Shown here piece after piece: positions 5,564 through 7,843 of a stretch of 7,843 nt of DNA. Source of the stretch: Flavobacterium sp. UBA807 (GTDB lineage: Bacteria > Bacteroidota > Bacteroidia > Flavobacteriales > Flavobacteriaceae); the NCBI GenBank assembly GCA_002296885.1, contig DBIH01000219.1, positions 1-7,843 of the forward strand, read 5' to 3'. Under the pieces are notes generated by a model. It did no database searches. It saw nothing but the letters and a program-made list of their open reading frames with translations, and was not told the DNA's origin. The translations under genes were made by a program, and so were the position numbers. The stretch's first letter is position 1. Each line of letters opens with the position of its first letter.

Positions 5564-5584
5564 TGATTTTGCTTTTCAAAATCA
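5564..5584 (+). promoter_or_regulatory. Leader hairpin before the choice-of-anchor L gene
   Basis: A perfect 8-bp inverted repeat TGATTTTG / CAAAATCA (5564-5571 with 5577-5584) has a 5-nt loop CTTTT and ends 19 nt before the ATG. No T-run follows on the plus strand, so it is not a classic terminator. It may be an operator palindrome or a weak structure in the 5' leader; the stem is A+T-rich and so of modest stability. Confidence 0.45.
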
Positions 5585-5603
5585 ATGATATAACGGCGTA
5601 TTA

Positions 5604-7223
5604 ATGAGACAGATCTTATTTCTTTTTTTTGCTGTCATAACCGGATTTAGTTCTTTTTCACAGGTTATTTCAGTTAATACTTCCACCTATACTGTCCCGC
5701 AGCTTGTTCAGGATGTTTTATTCGCGTCTCCATCCGGTGGCAGCTCGTCATGCGTTGGGGCAATCACTAACATCACCTGGAGCACAGGGACTAATTTTGG
5801 GTCCAGTAATGGAATAGGTTATTTTACGAATACAAATCCAAGTTTCCCGCTGAGTTCCGGAGTTATTTTAAGTACAGGAAGTGCTACAGCAGCACCGGGA
5901 CCGAATACATCGACGCAGAGCAATGGTAGTAATGCGTGGCCGGGAGATCAGGATTTAACAGATTATATGAGTGGTTTGGGATTGATTGATCCTTCAGTTG
6001 ACGACTATCACAATGCCACTATCTTAGAGTTTGATTTTGTTCCGCTAACCAATCAAATGAGTTTCGACTTTTTATTTGCATCGGAAGAATACGGTACTTT
6101 TCAGTGTTCCTATTCTGATGCATTTGCTTTTTTTCTAACGAATGTTACGACAGGTTCTGCGCCGGTTAATTTGGCTGTGGTTCCTTCAACAACAATTCCA
6201 ATTTCTGTTACAACAATAAGGGATGACTCGGAATTGCCAACCTGTGGGGCAAGTAATTTTGCCTATTTTGGGTCTAACAACGAAGGGGCAAATGCAAATA
6301 CTGCCGCAATAAACTTTAATGGACAAACAACTATAATGACCGCTACTTCAGCGGTTATTCCTAACAATACCTATCATATTAAATTAGTTATTTCAGATTT
6401 GAATGATAATTCGTGGGATTCGGCAGTGTTTTTAGGCGGAGGAAGCTTTAACATTGGAACTCCGGATATCGCAGGAACAGGACCGGAATTTGGAGGGCTT
6501 GATGATTTTTCGGGGGTGAATGCAATTTGCCGCTCGAAAACTATTGTTGCCCAGGCGGGTTCGGTTCAAATTCCGGGAGCAACATACGCATGGACATTAA
6601 ACGGAAATCCTGTTGGAGCTAATTCTTATACATACACAATTACTCAGGCCGGGACTTACGGTGTTACTATCACTTATCCCGGAGGATGTCAAAAAACAGA
6701 TACCATGGTTGTTGATTATTTGCCATCTCCAAATCTTGGAACACCAAATGATTTGACAGTCTGCAATCCTCCTTTCAATTTGACCGATAATTCACCTGTG
6801 ATTTTAAATGGAACGGCAAATGCTATTCATTATTATCACACTTTATTGGAAGCGCAGCAATTTGCAATAACCTCTATATCCAATCCGACAAATTATAACG
6901 GGACAGATGGTGAAGTCATTTATGCTGCTGTTGAAGATGATGTTACAGGTTGTATAATCACGAAGCAGTTTGTTTTACATATTGACCCTAACTTGTGCAT
7001 AACGACACCTGTCGCAGGTACACCACCTGATTTGTATGCTTATGAAACAACAATTGGCTCGGGAGTTGCTACATTTAATTTTAATCCGCAGACACCAATA
7101 ATTTATGGATCAAATAATCCTGCAGATTATACAGTGACTTATTATCTTACTTTGGCTGATGCGAATGCCGGGACTAATCCGATAGTTAATGTCGGTTCTT
7201 TCATTAATACTTTAAATCCATAA
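5604..7223 (+). CDS. Secreted choice-of-anchor L protein with Ig/PKD-like domains, ended by a premature TAA
   Basis: The 539 residues up to the stop begin with a signal peptide (MRQILFLFFAVITGFSSFSQ, cleavage near residue 20). The choice-of-anchor L domain spans about 28-290, with FDFLFASEEY (154-163), DAFAFFLT (172-179) and a final DSAVFLGGGSF. Then come an Ig/PKD-like domain (about 297-371, with ATYAWTLNG), a second domain (about 374-461, ending IYAAVEDDVTGC) and the start of a third (from about 464, with YTVTYYLTLADANAGTNPI). In Bacteroidota such proteins are usually exported by the type IX secretion system, using a C-terminal sorting domain, and act at the cell surface. That domain is not in this part. 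The TAA at 7221-7223 falls inside the third domain, and the same frame continues to the window end with matching sequence, so as read the product would be truncated and probably not surface-anchored. The ATG at 5604 immediately precedes the signal peptide; no Shine-Dalgarno is visible. Ligand unknown. Confidence 0.9.
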   Translation: MRQILFLFFAVITGFSSFSQVISVNTSTYTVPQLVQDVLFASPSGGSSSCVGAITNITWSTGTNFGSSNGIGYFTNTNPSFPLSSGVILSTGSATAAPGPNTSTQSNGSNAWPGDQDLTDYMSGLGLIDPSVDDYHNATILEFDFVPLTNQMSFDFLFASEEYGTFQCSYSDAFAFFLTNVTTGSAPVNLAVVPSTTIPISVTTIRDDSELPTCGASNFAYFGSNNEGANANTAAINFNGQTTIMTATSAVIPNNTYHIKLVISDLNDNSWDSAVFLGGGSFNIGTPDIAGTGPEFGGLDDFSGVNAICRSKTIVAQAGSVQIPGATYAWTLNGNPVGANSYTYTITQAGTYGVTITYPGGCQKTDTMVVDYLPSPNLGTPNDLTVCNPPFNLTDNSPVILNGTANAIHYYHTLLEAQQFAITSISNPTNYNGTDGEVIYAAVEDDVTGCIITKQFVLHIDPNLCITTPVAGTPPDLYAYETTIGSGVATFNFNPQTPIIYGSNNPADYTVTYYLTLADANAGTNPIVNVGSFINTLNP

Positions 7224-7843
7224 AGGATTTATGCAGTTATATCTGAAAATGCAAATCCAACAAACATTGCTGTAACAAGCTTTCAATTGATTGTTGTTGC
7301 ATTGCCAACAGTTACTATTTCGGGACCAGGCGCTATTTGTAGTGGAAGTTCTGCGACTATATCATTTTCAGGAACTCCGGGAGCAATCGTCAATTTTACC
7401 GAAAACGGAACTCCAAGGCAGGTAACTTTGAATCCATCGGGGGCAGCGACTTATGTTTCTCCCGGGTTAAGTATTACTACTGTTTATAATTTAGTTGATG
7501 CCACAATTACTACCCCTGCAGGTACAACAACTCAAACAGAAGTGGGGGCAGTTTCAGTTACAGTTGTGCCTGTCCCAACCGCGACAATTTCAGGAACGAC
7601 GTCTGTTTGTCAAAATACATCAAGCCCTTCTATTACTTTTACCGGTTCGAATAGCGTTGCGCCGTATACCTTTACCTATTTAGATCCGAGTTTGGTTTCA
7701 CATACGATTTCAACAATTGCGGGTAATAGTGTAACACTTCCTGTTTCTACTGCAACGGCTGGAACATTCACCTATACATTGGTTAGTGTTGCAGGTGCAG
7801 GACCGACAGTTTGTTCACAAGCTCAGGCAGGTTCAGTAACAGT
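7224..7843 (+). pseudogene. In-frame continuation of the choice-of-anchor L protein: rest of domain 3 and tandem Ig-like repeats
   Basis: After the TAA the same frame is open for 206 codons to the window edge, with no second stop. The first residues, RIYAVISENANPTNIAV and FQLIV, complete the domain interrupted by the stop and match the end of the preceding domain (VIYAAVEDDVTGC and FVLHI). Two Ig/PKD-like units follow, starting with PTVTISGPGAIC at 7305 and PTATISGTTSVC at 7575, 270 bp (90 residues) apart. Such repeats are a hallmark of large flavobacterial surface proteins, often ending in a gliding-motility-type C-terminal sorting domain that would lie beyond the window. No ATG in frame lies near the stop, so independent translation is unlikely unless from TTG 7287 or another rare start. 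It is best treated as part of one gene with 5604-7223. The C-terminus is not seen. Confidence 0.8.
7305..7843 (+). repeat. Tandem Ig/PKD-like coding repeats, about 90 residues each
   Basis: Unit A starts at 7305 (PTVTISGPGAICSGSS) and unit B at 7575 (PTATISGTTSVCQNTSS). Both have the pattern PT.TISG...C...S..I.F.G, and the end of unit A (GAVSVTVVPV) matches the end of unit B as far as seen (QAGSVTV). The period is 270 bp. DNA identity is low, so the repeats are old and not prone to slippage here. Unit B is cut by the window edge. Confidence 0.75.

Noticed and set aside
7221..7223. Stop-codon recoding or programmed read-through of TAA
   Set aside because: Five other genes in the window end with TAA, and no special downstream structure or selenocysteine-type context is apparent. 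A nonsense change or a sequencing error is simpler.
7495..7683. A 62-residue Gln/Leu/Pro-rich plus-strand reading frame
   Set aside because: It is an out-of-frame shadow of the Ig-like repeat coding sequence at 7224-7843, which has strong family likeness in its own frame.
1..7843. tRNA, rRNA or known riboswitch
   Set aside because: I saw no cloverleaf-like sequence, rRNA-like block or recognisable aptamer in the intergenic regions, which are short and mostly A+T-rich.

Overview
The window reads as a piece of chromosome from a low-GC member of the Bacteroidota, most likely a Flavobacterium or close relative. Four things point there. The genes are A+T-rich and lack clear Shine-Dalgarno sites. 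Several intergenic regions carry TAnnTTTG-type -7 promoter motifs. Intergenic palindromic repeats resemble ones I recall from flavobacterial genomes. A large secreted protein pairs a choice-of-anchor L domain with tandem Ig/PKD-like repeats. The assignment is by protein and motif recognition only.

Layout from left to right. (1) The 3' end of an efflux periplasmic adaptor (HlyD/MFP family, + strand) is followed 12 nt later, in the same frame, by tsaB, which starts with TTG. (2) tsaB converges on a small MscS-type channel gene (- strand) with no base between the two stop codons. (3) Further minus-strand genes follow: a 129-residue acidic helical protein with a strict 11-residue periodicity, a DUF255/YyaL-type thioredoxin-fold protein of about 671 residues, and a three-domain Nfu/NifU-type iron-sulfur scaffold. 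(4) The gap between the last two (4383-4576) holds a strong terminator and several nested palindromic repeats. (5) A 130-bp divergent promoter region separates nifU from a plus-strand secreted choice-of-anchor L protein that runs off the window.

Most genes are housekeeping or common flavobacterial accessory genes: tRNA t6A modification (tsaB), osmotic safety valve (mscS), Fe-S cluster delivery (nfu) and a conserved thioredoxin-like protein. They do not form one pathway. The adaptor and tsaB may be co-transcribed. The minus-strand genes look like separate units: a terminator lies after nfu and another after the helical-protein gene.

The clearest anomaly is the secreted protein. Its frame is broken by a single TAA at 7221-7223, but the same frame stays open for the remaining 620 nt and continues the same domain and then tandem Ig-like repeats. 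It is best read as one long gene with a nonsense change, perhaps CAA to TAA, or a sequencing error. I see no convincing new multi-gene system. The best leads are this interrupted surface protein, the stacked repeats at 4396-4571 and the hendecad protein.
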